A DNA stretch of 64,000 bases. It comes from Planctomyces sp. SH-PL14 (GTDB lineage: Bacteria; Planctomycetota; Planctomycetia; Planctomycetales; Planctomycetaceae). The notes under the pieces were generated by a model. That model worked only from the letters and a program-made list of their open reading frames with translations. It ran no database searches and was not told where the DNA came from. Of the stretch, positions 35,715-46,042 are shown in pieces. The stretch is from positions 6,404,001 through 6,468,000 of the forward strand of contig NZ_CP011270.1 of NCBI RefSeq assembly GCF_001610835.1, given 5' to 3'. The position numbers and the translations under genes are program-made. How positions within the stretch are numbered: the stretch's first letter is position 1; each line of letters opens with the position of its first letter.

Positions 35715-35798
35715 GCCAGGAGCGTTCGCGCCATTGTCGACACTCTTCCGCTGCTGGCCTATCATTCGGTCGACCACTTTGCCGACCCTGGAGTTTCG

Positions 35799-36125
35799 AT
35801 GTCTTCCCCCGCCCCGCATGAGATCTACGACGCCGCGATCAAGCTGAAGGACGCCGGCGACCTGGCCGGGGCGGTGGCGAAGCTGCAGGAAGTCCTGGCG
35901 ATCGATCCCAACCACGTCGAGACCCACTCGGCTCTGGCGGTCTACTTCCACCGGCTCGGGAAGTTCGACGACGCGATTGCCCACGCCCGCAAGGTGGTCG
36001 AGATCGCCCCCAACGACACCTTCTCCTACACGCAGCTCTCCGTCATCTACATGCGCTGCGGCAAGATCCTGGAAGCGGAAGACGCCAAGGCCCGCGCGGC
36101 CATGATGTCCGGCCATCGGCACTGA
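35799..36125 (+). CDS. small TPR protein
   Basis: 108 aa, essentially three TPR units: IYDAAIKLKDAGDLAGAVAK, HSALAVYFHRLGKFDDAIAHA and YTQLSVIYMRCGKILEAEDA. No signal peptide, so likely a cytoplasmic protein-protein adaptor with unknown partner. R1 copy 3 begins immediately after its stop codon. Confidence 0.85.
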   Translation: MSSPAPHEIYDAAIKLKDAGDLAGAVAKLQEVLAIDPNHVETHSALAVYFHRLGKFDDAIAHARKVVEIAPNDTFSYTQLSVIYMRCGKILEAEDAKARAAMMSGHRH

Positions 36126-36462
36126 GACGTCCTTGCCGGCACGACTCTGCTCGCTCAAACCCAACGTGCTACGGCAGCCGGGGTCAAGGGGCCAAGAAAC
36201 AACACAGGCCCCCTTGCCGCCGGAGGCACTCCTGTGAGGAACCGTTGTAAGCAACGGACGTCCCCTTTGTGGTACCGGCGTTGAGGACTCACCGCTCGCT
36301 TTGCAATCCCCGCGGGTTGGTGAGGGGGCATACGGCACGTTGTCCGTGCTTGGGCACTTGCTCCTTCAGACATCTCTCGACGGCCAGGCCTCCGGCGGGC
36401 AAAGGGCCAGAAAAACAACACAGGCCCCTCTGCACTCCCCACCAGGGTGCCCCTGGGCCCGG
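36126..36462 (-). repeat. R1 interspersed hairpin repeat, copy 3 (-)
   Basis: Between convergent genes. Both hairpins of this copy carry the long loop (CAAGAAACAACACAGG on the plus strand, and a CAGAAAAACAACACAGG variant in the left arm), whereas most copies have short loops. Core and terminal blocks match copy 7 closely. Confidence 0.85.
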
Positions 36463-36479
36463 TGGGCTGTGACACTCTG

Positions 36480-36520
36480 CTCTACCTTCAGCCTTCCGCC
36501 TTAAGCCTCCAGCCTCTCCC
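36480..36520 (+). repeat. R6 repeat, single arm
   Basis: CTACCTTCAGCCTTCCGCC-type units, the same as those inside mutS and behind it, placed just before the stop of the spermidine-synthase fusion gene. Confidence 0.6.
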
Positions 36521-36522
36521 CA

Positions 36523-39500
36523 TCATTTGGACTGTCTCACACGCAGCAGCCCCAGCAGACTGTGCCGGCGGTCCGTCCATGCAAACGCCCGTGAGCTGAC
36601 CGCCGGCGAATCCATCGTCCCCTCGACCGGCACCCGACCACGCGACAGGATCGCCCAGAGCGATCGCGGATGCGGTCCCGGCTCGTGGTAGTCGACATAG
36701 GTGAGATTCAACCCCATCCGGCGGGCGTGGTCGTTGACGATCGGCGTCAGGTCGAGGTGCGAATTGCTGACATGCAGCGCCAGGAACCCCTCCGGCCGCA
36801 GCCGCTCGAGATCGAGCGCCAGGGCCTCGGCGGTCAAAAGATGCGTCGGGATGGCGTCCCCGGAAAAGGCGTCGAGAATCACGATGTCGTAGGTCCCGCG
36901 GTCCCGCTCCAGGGCGAGACGGCCGTCCGCCACGACAACGTCGACCGCCGCCCGGCTCTCTTTGAGAAAGCTGAAGTCGCGGCGGGCGATCTCTTCGACA
37001 TCGGGATCGATCTCGAAAAAGCGGATCCGGTCCCCCGGCTGCCCATACGCCGCGATCGTCCCCACGCCGAGGCCGACCGCGGCGATGTTCCGCGGACGGC
37101 CGCTGGTGGCGTCGAGCAGCCGCCCGATCCCGCTCCCGCGGTGGTAGTACATGGTCGGCTCATCCCGACGACCGGGCTCCAGGTACTGCCGTCCGTGAGA
37201 GACGCTCCCATGAATGAACTCCCGGACCGCCACCGGCTCCCAGCGGTCTTCAACGCGGAGCGTGCCGTAGAAGTTCCGCCGCGCCAGCAGGACTTCTCCC
37301 TCGGGCTTCGGGCTGGCAAGCAGGCTGCACGACAGCCCGACGGCGATCACCACCGCCGCGGAGACGAGAGAGCTCAGACGGGTTCGAGCCGGAAACAGCT
37401 CGCCGCCCCCCAGTTGCCACGCCGCCGCGAGCCCGCAGCCGGTGAAGAGAACCGGGCCCGGGAGCTGCGGAAACAGCACTCCCAGGACCAGGGCCGCCGC
37501 AGCCCCCCCGACTTCCCCAGTGGTCCATCCCTGCGAGTCGTTCGGTCTCCGGCAACGGCCGCGGGCCAGGCCGACGCAAATCATCGCCATCAGGATCTGG
37601 AGGCTGAGCGAGATGGCCGAGCCATAGGGAACCGACTGGCTTGCCAACGCCAGGGCGGCGGGGATCGAGACGACGGCTAAGAGTCCCGCTGCCAGTCCGG
37701 TCCCGTGCGCCGCGACCCGGTCACGCGACACGAGGAAGGGGCCTCCGATCACGAGACTCGCCAGCCACCACACGGCCGGCGCGTCCGCGACGAGGGACTC
37801 GACAAGGACGCGCGTCAGCAGGAGAGTGCCGGCCGCCGTCCACAGCAGGGCGGGCCAGTCCGCCGCAGGCAGGCGATCGCTGCCGCCCGGTTCAGGCGGA
37901 TTCGTCGCCGGGACTTGTTCCCGCCTCCTCCCGATGCCGACCAGCGTCAGTGCCCCCAGCCCCCACAGCAGCACGGGACTGGTCACCAGCGAGAGGGCCT
38001 CGGAACGAACCTCCGTCCGGAGCCCGAAGAGACTCACTCCCAGCACGAACGCCGCCGCGAGCGCCCCGGCCAATCCAAGCGCCAGGCCGGTGATCGCAAG
38101 CCACCGCAGCGCCTGTCGCCACCAGGCCATCGGCAGCTGGCGGGCGCGACCTTCCCGCGGGGACCACGCCAACAGACCACCCACGCCGAGCAGCAGCAAC
38201 GGGAGGAACGCCCCCAACTCGGGAACGGGCGTGACGGTGCGGCCGTGAAGAGCGGCCGGGAGGCTCTGGGCGAGACCCGTCAGGTCGGGACTCAGCCAGA
38301 GCGCAATCGCCGCGAACCCGGTGAGGCTCGTCACGATCCGCGGAACGGTCTCTTCGTGCTGCGGCGCTGGGGTCTTTCCCGAGCCGACCACCGCGGCCGG
38401 GCCGGGCCGAATGGCGATCGCCAGGGCCACCGCGGCCGCCACCACGAGCGGCAATTCGAGATAGGTCGTGAAAACGAGCGGAGCGCCGAGCGAGACGAAG
38501 AGCGTCCCGAGGGCGCCTCCCAGAGACATGCACAGGTAGTACTGTGTCAGCCGGGCCGGTCCCGGTTTGCGGCGGGCGAGTTCGCGGTGGCAGAGCAGGC
38601 AGCAGAAGAACAGGACGCCGTACAGCGAGACGCACAGTCCGGCGAGCGACGGATTGCGCAGTCGCAGGAGTGTTCCCGCCAGCAGGAGCGAACCGGCCGT
38701 CGCGGCCGGCAGCAGCCACGCGGGCCCCAGGCCGCGCCGTCCGAAGCTGAGGATGAACGTGACGAGGTAGAGGGCCAGCGGAATGATCCACAGCAGCGGG
38801 ATCGGGGCGACTTCCAGGCTGATCTTGTTCGTCACCGCCAGGAGCACGGCGCAAGGAAGAGCCGAGAGGACGATCCAGAGGCCGGAGTCCGCGATCCACG
38901 CGGAAGGCTCGTCGGACTCGGACGCCAGGGAAAAATCCGGGCGGGGGTCGGCCTGCCAGAGCCAGACGAGCAGGAGGCCGAAGAGAGCGAGTTCGAAGCT
39001 GGCGAGGCCGGCCCACAGAGCCGCCTGCGCCGGCGTGTCGAGGAGCGGCTCGACCACGAGCGGGTAGGTCAGGAGACCGAGCAGCGACCCGGCGTTCGAG
39101 TCGGCGTAGAGGCGATAGGGGTTCCGCTCGCCGAGGGCGGCGTACCACCGCTGGAGCAGGGGAGCGGTGGCGCTCAGAAGGAGGAAGGTCGGCCCGACCG
39201 AAGTCGCCAGTCCCCGGACGAGAGTCGCCAGCGGTTGAGAGAGAACCGCCTCAGACTGGAAGTGCGGCAGGATCGTCAGGAACGGCAGGGCCGCTGCGAG
39301 GACGAGCCAGTGCATGACCGCCTGCGTGCGGACCGTGTACTGGGCCAGGCTGTGCGCGTAGAGGTATCCCCCCAGGAGCGCGATCTGGAAGAACAGCATG
39401 CAGCTCGTCCAGACCATGGCGCTTCCGCCGAACGACGGCGTGATCGCCTTGGCGATGAGGGGCTGCAGCTGGAACAGCAGGAACGCGCTCAGGAAGACGG

Positions 39501-39525
39501 CGAGTCGATAGCAGGTGCGTTGCAT
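36523..39525 (-). CDS. fused MFS-like membrane domain / spermidine synthase-like methyltransferase fold
   Basis: 1000 aa. The N terminus (FLSAFLLFQLQPLIAKAI...SAMVWTSCMLFFQIALLGGYLYAH) and many further helices, at least 16 in all, form a large membrane region. The final ~250 residues are a spermidine synthase-type Rossmann domain with AAVGLGVGTIAAYG, the acidic FFEIDPDVEEIA and ILDAFSGDAIPTHLLT. Similar fusions are widespread in bacteria. Whether they make or transport polyamines is not known. GAGGA is correctly spaced before ATG 39525. Confidence 0.85.
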   Translation of the reverse strand: MQRTCYRLAVFLSAFLLFQLQPLIAKAITPSFGGSAMVWTSCMLFFQIALLGGYLYAHSLAQYTVRTQAVMHWLVLAAALPFLTILPHFQSEAVLSQPLATLVRGLATSVGPTFLLLSATAPLLQRWYAALGERNPYRLYADSNAGSLLGLLTYPLVVEPLLDTPAQAALWAGLASFELALFGLLLVWLWQADPRPDFSLASESDEPSAWIADSGLWIVLSALPCAVLLAVTNKISLEVAPIPLLWIIPLALYLVTFILSFGRRGLGPAWLLPAATAGSLLLAGTLLRLRNPSLAGLCVSLYGVLFFCCLLCHRELARRKPGPARLTQYYLCMSLGGALGTLFVSLGAPLVFTTYLELPLVVAAAVALAIAIRPGPAAVVGSGKTPAPQHEETVPRIVTSLTGFAAIALWLSPDLTGLAQSLPAALHGRTVTPVPELGAFLPLLLLGVGGLLAWSPREGRARQLPMAWWRQALRWLAITGLALGLAGALAAAFVLGVSLFGLRTEVRSEALSLVTSPVLLWGLGALTLVGIGRRREQVPATNPPEPGGSDRLPAADWPALLWTAAGTLLLTRVLVESLVADAPAVWWLASLVIGGPFLVSRDRVAAHGTGLAAGLLAVVSIPAALALASQSVPYGSAISLSLQILMAMICVGLARGRCRRPNDSQGWTTGEVGGAAAALVLGVLFPQLPGPVLFTGCGLAAAWQLGGGELFPARTRLSSLVSAAVVIAVGLSCSLLASPKPEGEVLLARRNFYGTLRVEDRWEPVAVREFIHGSVSHGRQYLEPGRRDEPTMYYHRGSGIGRLLDATSGRPRNIAAVGLGVGTIAAYGQPGDRIRFFEIDPDVEEIARRDFSFLKESRAAVDVVVADGRLALERDRGTYDIVILDAFSGDAIPTHLLTAEALALDLERLRPEGFLALHVSNSHLDLTPIVNDHARRMGLNLTYVDYHEPGPHPRSLWAILSRGRVPVEGTMDSPAVSSRAFAWTDRRHSLLGLLRVRQSK

Positions 39526-39678
39526 TCCCGTTCCTCTTCCGCAGTGAGCGGAAGGGTTTCATAGGGCGAACGCGTTAGGGAAACGTGAACGCGGACGGCA
39601 TTCGCCCTGCGGGCGGCCGATCGCGACTTCCCCTCCCTCGCGCCGCGCGGGGCTGCTGAAACGCGAGTTCCCAAGACC

Positions 39679-40890
39679 TCACAGGTTGACCGTTTCCAGA
39701 ATCGAGCCGTCGAGGCGGGACATCGTGAGCGTCAATCGCTCCTTCGTCGCCGTGCCGGCGATGATCGTGGCCCCCTGCGGCTTCGGGCCGCCGCCGATCA
39801 GCTGGGGAATCGGCCGACCTTCGGCGGCCGGCAGCCACTTGGCGTCATGCGTGTGGCCGGAGATGACGAGCTTGATCCCCCCTTTCCGGAGGAGCGGAAG
39901 CCAGGCGTCGCGGCAGACGCGGCTGAACGTCCAAGGCCCGTTTTCGCTCTGCTCTTCGGTCGTCCACCACAGGGGGATGTGGCAGAACAGGACCTTGTGC
40001 GGCGCCGCGGCGAACCCGGGTTCTTCGATCGCCTTCGCCAGCCACGCGGTCTGCCGGTCGCGCATCGCCCGGAAGGCGGCCAGTCCGCCGAAGACGGGGT
40101 GGTCGTCGGTCTTGTCTTCGCCGGTGTCCATGACCAGGGCCGCCAGGGGACCGCTGCGGAAGGCGTAATAGAAGCGGTCGTCCGGAGTCCCCGTGAACCG
40201 GGAGAGCGAGCGGGCCGCCGGGCCGCGGACGTCGTGGTTGCCGCGGGCGTAGGCGAGAGGCCATTCCGCGGCGACCGTCAGCCCGTTCGGGGCGAGGTAC
40301 TGGTTCCCCATCTTCGCTTCGTCGTAGATGTCGTTCGTCTGGTCGCCGTTCCAGAGGAGAAAGTCGGGCCGCAGCTTTTCCGTAGCGGCGACGAGGGACT
40401 GGATCGTCGGCAGGTTCTCGTGGGTGTCGTTCCAGATGACGAACTTTGTCTCAGCCGCGTCCGGATTGAGGGTGCGGACGCTGTGCGTCTCTGAGGTCGT
40501 CGCCTCCCCGGGGAGGATCTTGTAGGCGTTCTGGAAGTCGACGGGAGTGGCGGTGACGCGGTACCGGATCTCCTGTCCGGCCGGCAGCGGCGGGAGCCGG
40601 AACTTGAGGACGTGGTGGTCGTAGGGGAGGAGGCCGGCGGACTCGGCGTCGATCCGCTGCCAGGAATCGGCTTTCCCCTGGAGTTCCAGGTATCCCGTCG
40701 CCGGCCGACGGACCGCCTGGAGGATCGTGAGTGACTCGGCCGCGGGGCCGGTCACCACCGGCGCCCCCTGGAGGAGAGGCTCACTCTTCGCAGAGGCTTC
40801 CCCCTCGGCAGCGATTGTCGACGCCGGGGCGAGCGCCGAGAGGGCAAGCGTGGAACCGAGGGCGTCGCGGAGAAATGTTCGTCGTTCCAT
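39679..40890 (-). CDS. exported metallophosphoesterase
   Basis: 403 aa. N terminus MERRTFLRDALGSTLALSAL ends near IAAEG. The RRTFLR pattern resembles a twin-arginine leader. A fibronectin-like beta region (about 45-145) is followed by the calcineurin-like core: NDTHEN, WNGDQTND, RGNHDVRG, FCHIPLW and SGHTHDAK supply the usual metal ligands. The family hydrolyses phosphomonoesters or diesters, and the layout is like purple acid phosphatase-type or PhoD-like exported enzymes. Substrate unknown. A single gene between the spermidine-synthase fusion and the DUF58 gene on the same strand. Confidence 0.88.
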   Translation of the reverse strand: MERRTFLRDALGSTLALSALAPASTIAAEGEASAKSEPLLQGAPVVTGPAAESLTILQAVRRPATGYLELQGKADSWQRIDAESAGLLPYDHHVLKFRLPPLPAGQEIRYRVTATPVDFQNAYKILPGEATTSETHSVRTLNPDAAETKFVIWNDTHENLPTIQSLVAATEKLRPDFLLWNGDQTNDIYDEAKMGNQYLAPNGLTVAAEWPLAYARGNHDVRGPAARSLSRFTGTPDDRFYYAFRSGPLAALVMDTGEDKTDDHPVFGGLAAFRAMRDRQTAWLAKAIEEPGFAAAPHKVLFCHIPLWWTTEEQSENGPWTFSRVCRDAWLPLLRKGGIKLVISGHTHDAKWLPAAEGRPIPQLIGGGPKPQGATIIAGTATKERLTLTMSRLDGSILETVNL

Positions 40891-40931
40891 AACAGTCAGT
40901 CTTCTTTCGTCCCCGGCGGGACCCGGTCAGG

Positions 40932-41828
40932 TCAGAACCGAGCGCGGCGCTGGGAGAGGTATTCGACGAGGGCTTTGTCGAACCGCATGCTGGTGTCGAT
41001 CTCGACGAAGTCCGCTCCCGCGGCGCGGCACTCCTTGCGGTACATCGCGCGGAGCTTCTTGAGCTCGTCGAGGTAGTCCGCCTGGATCCCCTGGGCGTCG
41101 ACAATCATGGTCTCGCCCGACTCGGGATCGCGGAGGTCGAGCATCCCGCTGAACGGGAATTTCACTTCCGCTTCGTCGAGGACGTGGAACACGATCACGT
41201 CGTGGCCCGAGAACCGGAGGAGGCGGATGGCGTCGAGGACCGGCTGGGGTTCGGTCAGGAGGTCGGAGAAGAGCATCATGAGGCTCTTGTGCCGGACCAT
41301 CGCGGCGACCTGCCGGAGGTTGCGGGCAATCTCGGTGGGGCCGGTCGGCTTGGCCTTGGCGAGGAGCGTCAGGATGTTGGCGAGCTGGGTCCGCTTGCTG
41401 CGGGCGGGGAGGCTGGCCCGGACCTTCTCGTCGAAGGTCACGACGCCGACCGGATCCTGCTGGTGGATCATGAGGTAGGCGAGAGCGGCAGCGAGGCAGA
41501 TCGAGTATTCGAACTTGGTGAGCTGCTGGCGGTAGGTGTAGGCCATGCTCTCCGAGAGGTCCATCAGGAGGTAGCCCGTGATGTTGGTCTCGGCCTGGTA
41601 CTTCTTGACGTAGTAGCGGTCGGTCTTGGCGTAGACGAGCCAGTCGATGTCCTTGAGGTCGTCCCCCTGGGTGTAGCGGCGGTGTTCGCTGAACTCGACG
41701 CTGAACCCCTGGAAGGGGGAGGCGTGGAGACCGGAGAGGAAGCCTTCGACGATGAACTTGGCCCGGAGGTCGAGCCGGGCGACCGACTGGATGACTTCGG
41801 GTTTCAGGTATTGTTCGGCGGTAGGCAT
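40932..41828 (-). CDS. DUF58 domain protein
   Basis: 298 aa. Starts with the FVEGFLSGLHASPFQGFSVEFSEHR..YTQGDD..KDIDW segment typical of DUF58. A von Willebrand-like fold then has a degenerate metal site (LLMDLSESM). In many bacteria DUF58 genes lie with a MoxR ATPase and VWA genes in a chaperone-type cluster. No MoxR gene is seen here, so the partner may be elsewhere. Cytoplasmic; function unknown. Confidence 0.9.
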   Translation of the reverse strand: MPTAEQYLKPEVIQSVARLDLRAKFIVEGFLSGLHASPFQGFSVEFSEHRRYTQGDDLKDIDWLVYAKTDRYYVKKYQAETNITGYLLMDLSESMAYTYRQQLTKFEYSICLAAALAYLMIHQQDPVGVVTFDEKVRASLPARSKRTQLANILTLLAKAKPTGPTEIARNLRQVAAMVRHKSLMMLFSDLLTEPQPVLDAIRLLRFSGHDVIVFHVLDEAEVKFPFSGMLDLRDPESGETMIVDAQGIQADYLDELKKLRAMYRKECRAAGADFVEIDTSMRFDKALVEYLSQRRARF

Positions 41829-41939
41829 GGGGGGATTCTACTGGCGGAATCGCTCCGCGGCATCGTTGGGCGGGCGCCGGCGCGGTCGGCCCGTTGCTGC
41901 GTCGTTTGTTCTGGTGGTGAGACCAGGGGGAGGCCGGGG

Positions 41940-42731
41940 CTACGGAGAAGCCGGGTTTCGCGGGGGCCAGGGGAGGAAGGCGTTAGTTCGACGCTGATAG
42001 TCGGCATAGCCGGGGCGCCTGGCGGTGATCGTGGACTCGAGGAGGGAGACTCCTGAGACCTTGAGGAGCAGGGCGGTCATGATCAGGGGGCTGAGGAAGG
42101 TCCACCCGCCGCCGGCGGCGAGGCTCAGCAGGTAGTACCCCCAGGCCATGAGGAACTCGCCAAAGTAGTTCGGATGCCGGGTGTATCGCCACAGGCCGCG
42201 GTCCATGACCTGTCCCTTGTTGGCGGCGTCGGACTGGAAGCGGGCCATCTGGGTGTCGCCGATCGCTTCGAACAGGAAGCCGACCAGCCAGAGCGCGGCG
42301 CCGGTGATGTCGGACCACGTCATCGCCTTCGGGCCGGCGTGGACCGCGGCGACCTGGAAGGGGAACGCCACCCACCACAGGATCACCCCCTGGAGCAGGA
42401 ACACCGTGAAGAGGCTGACCCACCAGAACTTGGGGCCGTGGTGGTCCCGCATGGCGGTGTAGCGGCGGTCTTCGCCTTCGCCCCACTTCCGCCACAGGAG
42501 GTAGGCGGCCAGCCGGACGCCCCAGACCGTCACAAAGATCGCCATGACCAGCGGCCGCGGTGCGGAACCGTTGCGGAAGAGGGCGAGCCAGGCGACGACG
42601 GGGAAGCCGAGTCCCCAGTAGATGTCGACGAGGCTCACGTCCCGCCGGAGGGTGGCGAGGATCCACAGGACAAGCATGATCACCAGCGTGACTCCCAGCG
42701 TCATGGCGAGGGTGGCGGCGAGCGGCGACAT
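41940..42731 (-). CDS. DUF1295 / steroid 5-alpha reductase-like membrane protein
   Basis: 263 aa with six or seven predicted membrane helices. The conserved end GLWRYTRHPNYFGEFLMAWGYYL is characteristic of DUF1295 and isoprenylcysteine methyltransferase/steroid reductase relatives. It probably works on a membrane lipid. Last gene of the lipid operon (66 bp after the preceding methyltransferase), so a role in finishing the modified fatty acid is plausible but inferred. Confidence 0.88.
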   Translation of the reverse strand: MSPLAATLAMTLGVTLVIMLVLWILATLRRDVSLVDIYWGLGFPVVAWLALFRNGSAPRPLVMAIFVTVWGVRLAAYLLWRKWGEGEDRRYTAMRDHHGPKFWWVSLFTVFLLQGVILWWVAFPFQVAAVHAGPKAMTWSDITGAALWLVGFLFEAIGDTQMARFQSDAANKGQVMDRGLWRYTRHPNYFGEFLMAWGYYLLSLAAGGGWTFLSPLIMTALLLKVSGVSLLESTITARRPGYADYQRRTNAFLPWPPRNPASP

Positions 42732-42796
42732 GGTTTCGTCTCCGGGGTCTCGTGTCAGTCGCGTTGGTGCTGCAACGGGTGTTCCCGGACTGCCTG

Positions 42797-43852
42797 CTAA
42801 CGGACGGGGCGGAGCCGGCACTGGGTGACGCACCACTCGTTCCCGCCGGCCAGTCCGAACAGCTCTGCGACGGCGAGGAAAAACATCCGCCAGCGGTGGA
42901 GCCACCGCGCGGCGTCGGCGGGGCCGTAGGTCTTCGTCAGGATCTGTTCGACCTCCTGGCGGCGGGCGTCGAGGTTCGCCAGCCAGGCGTTCGAGGTCAG
43001 TTCGTAGTGCGTGCCGTTCCAGTCCGCCTGAGCTTCGACGGTGAACCGATTGTCGAACCAGCGGAACAGGTCGCGGCTCGGCATCAGGCCGCCGGAGAAG
43101 AAGTGCCGGGCCATCCAGTCGGACGGGTCCGCCTCCTCGAAGGGATAGAGGTGGTCGCGGTGGCAGAAGACGTGGACGAACAGCCGGCCGTCGGGAGCGA
43201 GCCAGCGGGCGATCCGCTCCAGGAGCCGGTCGTAGTTCCGCATGTGCTCGAACATTTCCACGGAGACGACGCGGTCGAACTCCGTCGGGACGGTGGACGC
43301 GTTCGCCGGATCGAACGTGTTCATGTCGGCCGTCACGACGGTCAGGTTCGTGAAGCCCCGTTGTCGTGCCTGGGCTTCGATGAACTGCCGCTGTGGAGCG
43401 GAGTTTGAGACGGCGGTGATGAGGCTTTGCGGATAGCGCTCCGCCATCCAGAGCGAGAGCGATCCCCAGCCGCAGCCAAGTTCCAGGACTTGCTGGCCGT
43501 TGGAGAGATCCGCGTTGCGGGCGGTCTCCTCGAGGGCGGCGTCTTCGGCTTCGATGAGCGTCGCGGAGGGAGTCCGGAACAGGCAGCAGCTGTACTTCCG
43601 CCGCGGGCCGAGGACCGCCTCGAAGAACGCCGGCGGGATTTCGTAGTGCTGCTCATTCGCCCGTTCCGGGACAAGGGCGATCGGTCCGGTCCGGAGGCAG
43701 GGGAGGAAGGACGGGACGCCGTCGCGGCGGGGGTAGTCCCGTTCACAGTCGCGGAGCCGGCGGCGGCAGAGACGGCGGATGACGTTCCGCAGGACCGGGT
43801 CGGGAACGAGTCCCCGTTCGGCGGCCGCGATCCCGAGGTCGGTCCAGCTCAT
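42797..43852 (-). CDS. cyclopropane-fatty-acid-synthase-like methyltransferase (second copy)
   Basis: 351 aa. SAM-binding motif VLELGCGWGSLSLWMAE, then NLTVVTADMNTF, VSVEMFEHMRNYDRLLERIA and the C-terminal LRRWRMFF-like helix of the Cfa family. It lacks most of the N-terminal extension of its neighbour. ATG 43852 overlaps the TGA of the first methyltransferase by 4 bases (ATGA), which suggests translational coupling. It probably methylates or cyclopropanates an unsaturated acyl chain of membrane phospholipids. Confidence 0.9.
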   Translation of the reverse strand: MSWTDLGIAAAERGLVPDPVLRNVIRRLCRRRLRDCERDYPRRDGVPSFLPCLRTGPIALVPERANEQHYEIPPAFFEAVLGPRRKYSCCLFRTPSATLIEAEDAALEETARNADLSNGQQVLELGCGWGSLSLWMAERYPQSLITAVSNSAPQRQFIEAQARQRGFTNLTVVTADMNTFDPANASTVPTEFDRVVSVEMFEHMRNYDRLLERIARWLAPDGRLFVHVFCHRDHLYPFEEADPSDWMARHFFSGGLMPSRDLFRWFDNRFTVEAQADWNGTHYELTSNAWLANLDARRQEVEQILTKTYGPADAARWLHRWRMFFLAVAELFGLAGGNEWCVTQCRLRPVR

Positions 43853-45201
43853 GTCGCGCTCCGCGTCTCTCCCGGCGAGACCGGTGAGGGGACGGGTGTG
43901 GTCGTGGCGGTGTCGAGCGGGCGCGACGCCGCGCGGCCGCCGATCTGGAGCGGGTCGGCGGGGCACTCGGCCTTGTCGAACTGGATCTGGACGACTCCGA
44001 CCTCCCGCTCGGCGAAAACCGCTTCGCAGTAGCAGAGGTAGTAGTCCCACAGGCGGATGAACCGCTCCGGATAGCCGAGCGCGCGGACCTCCGCGAGTCG
44101 CTCCAGGAAGGCGGCCCGCCAGCGGCGGAGAGTCTCGGCGTAGTGCGGCGAGAAGTCCTCAAGGTGCGAGAGCCGCAGGTCGCTCGTCCGGCCGATCGAC
44201 TCCAGGATCGCCGACACCGAGGGGAGGAAGCCGCCGGGGAAGACGTGCCGCTGGATGAAGTCGACCGACCGGCGGTACTGGGGGTAGCGCCGCTCCGGCA
44301 TGACGATCGCCTGGATCACGAACGATCCGTGCGGCCGGAGCAGGCGGCCACACTGCCGGAAGTAGTCGTCCAGGAATTCGTCGCCGACCGCCTCGACCAT
44401 CTCGATGGAGACGAGCTTGTCGTACTGACCGGGGAGGTCGCGGTAGTCGCAGCAAAGGACTTCGACGCGGTCGCGAAGGCCGTGGGCCTCGATCCGTTCG
44501 CAGGCGACCCGGTATTGCTCCTGCGAGATCGTGGCGGTCGTGACCCGGCAGCCGTAGCGCGTGGCGGCGTGGATCGCGAAGCCGCCCCAGCCGCTTCCGA
44601 TTTCCAGCACGTGGTCGGTCGGCTGGAGATCGAGCTTGCGGCAGACGCGGTCGAACTTTTCGAGTGAGGCCTCGCGGAGCGTGGCGTCGAACGTCGGGAA
44701 GACGCCGCTCGAGTAGGCCATCGTTTCATCGAGCCACAGCCGGAAGAAGTCGTTGCCGAGGTCGTAGTGCGAGCGGATGTTGCTGCGGCTGCCGCCGCGG
44801 GTGTTCGACCGGCGGAGATGGGCGCGTCGCTCGCGGAGCCGCGAGAGCCAGGACCAGCGGTTCGTCGAGAGCTGGTCCGTCGAGTCGGGGCTCTGGATGA
44901 AGAGCCGGAAGAGGGCCGTCAGGTTGTCGCAGTCCCAGCCGCCGTCGAGGTAGGCGTCGTCGACGGCATTGACCCCGCCCCGCAGCATCTTTCCGTAGAA
45001 CGCCGGGTCGCGGACGGTGATCGCCACCTCGGGACCGGCGGCCGGGCCAGCGAATGCCTCGGTGCCGAGGGAGTCGGTCACGATCAGCCGGCCGCGGCGG
45101 ATCGCTCCCAGGGCGCGGAAGACGACGGACCGAGCGAACCGCTGGAGGAGGCCGGGGCGGACGGTCGGAAGAGTGCCGCATTCAACAGTGGTCGTGGACA
45201 T
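43849..45201 (-). CDS. cfa: cyclopropane-fatty-acyl-phospholipid synthase family protein (first copy)
   Basis: 450 aa. N-terminal Cfa-specific region ([29 protein letters not shown]), [14 protein letters not shown], then [31 protein letters not shown] and [13 protein letters not shown]. The end has [14 protein letters not shown] and [16 protein letters not shown]. This is the closer match to true cyclopropane synthase, which adds a methylene bridge from SAM to double bonds in membrane lipids. Its ATG overlaps the end of the DUF1365 gene by 20 bases. An alternative methyl transfer (as in furan-fatty-acid synthesis) cannot be excluded. Confidence 0.92.
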   Translation of the reverse strand: MSTTTVECGTLPTVRPGLLQRFARSVVFRALGAIRRGRLIVTDSLGTEAFAGPAAGPEVAITVRDPAFYGKMLRGGVNAVDDAYLDGGWDCDNLTALFRLFIQSPDSTDQLSTNRWSWLSRLRERRAHLRRSNTRGGSRSNIRSHYDLGNDFFRLWLDETMAYSSGVFPTFDATLREASLEKFDRVCRKLDLQPTDHVLEIGSGWGGFAIHAATRYGCRVTTATISQEQYRVACERIEAHGLRDRVEVLCCDYRDLPGQYDKLVSIEMVEAVGDEFLDDYFRQCGRLLRPHGSFVIQAIVMPERRYPQYRRSVDFIQRHVFPGGFLPSVSAILESIGRTSDLRLSHLEDFSPHYAETLRRWRAAFLERLAEVRALGYPERFIRLWDYYLCYCEAVFAEREVGVVQIQFDKAECPADPLQIGGRAASRPLDTATTTPVPSPVSPGETRSAT

Positions 45202-46042
45202 CAGGTGCCGGAACGCGTGTGAGATCGGGACGAGGGGGCGAAGGGGCCGCAGGCAAGGTTTGCCCGGTGCTGGATGCAGGCTCCGGCACGGCCGGACCCG
45301 CACGGCCCGGATGCGGGACGTAGGGGACTCGCTTCCGCCACAGCCGCAGAGCCTGCCAGTAGATTCCCGCGACGACCCGGAGCGTCATGAGCGGATACTG
45401 GAGGAGAACCCGCGTGCGGTTCCAGGCAGTCCAGGGGACGCGGCGGAGGGCGAGGGCGGCGTCGAAGGGCGATCCCTCCGCGGCGACGTTTTCGATAGAG
45501 AGCCGCAGCCGCTCGCCGGGGGGCTCGATCCGCCACGTGTAGTCGAAGGCCATCGCGAGGAACGGCGAGACGTGGAACGCTTTCGGGACGACCGGGCGGC
45601 GGGGGCCTTCCACGGGGCCGTCCCGCAGATCGAGGACGTAGCAGTGCCGTTCGTTCCAGGGGGTGTTGGTCACCTCGGCGACGAGCACTTCCAGCCGCTC
45701 GTCCGGCGAGAACCCGAAGTAGAAGCTGACCGGGTTCATCTTGAAGCCGAACGACCGCAGGTTCGTCAGGAGCCGGACGGGGCCCTGCGGCCGGAAGCCG
45801 AGGCGACTCTCGACAAGGTTCCGGACCGATTCATCGAGCGGTTCCTCGGGGGGACCGAGGTAGTCGGCGCGGCGGAACCGGGCCACCGCCGGCCAGCGGG
45901 CGGACCACAGCCCCGGGCGGTCGAGGAGCGGGGGAAGCTCCGCGAGGTCGAGATAGGTCATGTAGAGCGCGTACGAAAAGGCATGCTCGACCGGTGTTCT
46001 CCGGCGATGCGTCACGGTCCCTTCGTAGAGGCAGCTTTTCAT
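45182..46042 (-). CDS. DUF1365 domain protein
   Basis: 286 aa. [37 protein letters not shown] and the [12 protein letters not shown] and [15 protein letters not shown] blocks are typical of DUF1365. The C terminus has a Pro-rich tail overlapping the next gene. DUF1365 genes regularly sit with flavin oxidoreductase and Cfa-like genes, but the biochemical step is unknown. The start overlaps the oxidoreductase stop by 4 bases (ATGA). Confidence 0.92.
   Translation of the reverse strand: MKSCLYEGTVTHRRRTPVEHAFSYALYMTYLDLAELPPLLDRPGLWSARWPAVARFRRADYLGPPEEPLDESVRNLVESRLGFRPQGPVRLLTNLRSFGFKMNPVSFYFGFSPDERLEVLVAEVTNTPWNERHCYVLDLRDGPVEGPRRPVVPKAFHVSPFLAMAFDYTWRIEPPGERLRLSIENVAAEGSPFDAALALRRVPWTAWNRTRVLLQYPLMTLRVVAGIYWQALRLWRKRVPYVPHPGRAGPAVPEPASSTGQTLPAAPSPPRPDLTRVPAPDVHDHC

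Noticed and set aside
37705-39564. 619-residue plus-strand frame opposite the spermidine-synthase fusion
   Set aside because: Antisense shadow rich in Arg/Gln/Glu; no domain.
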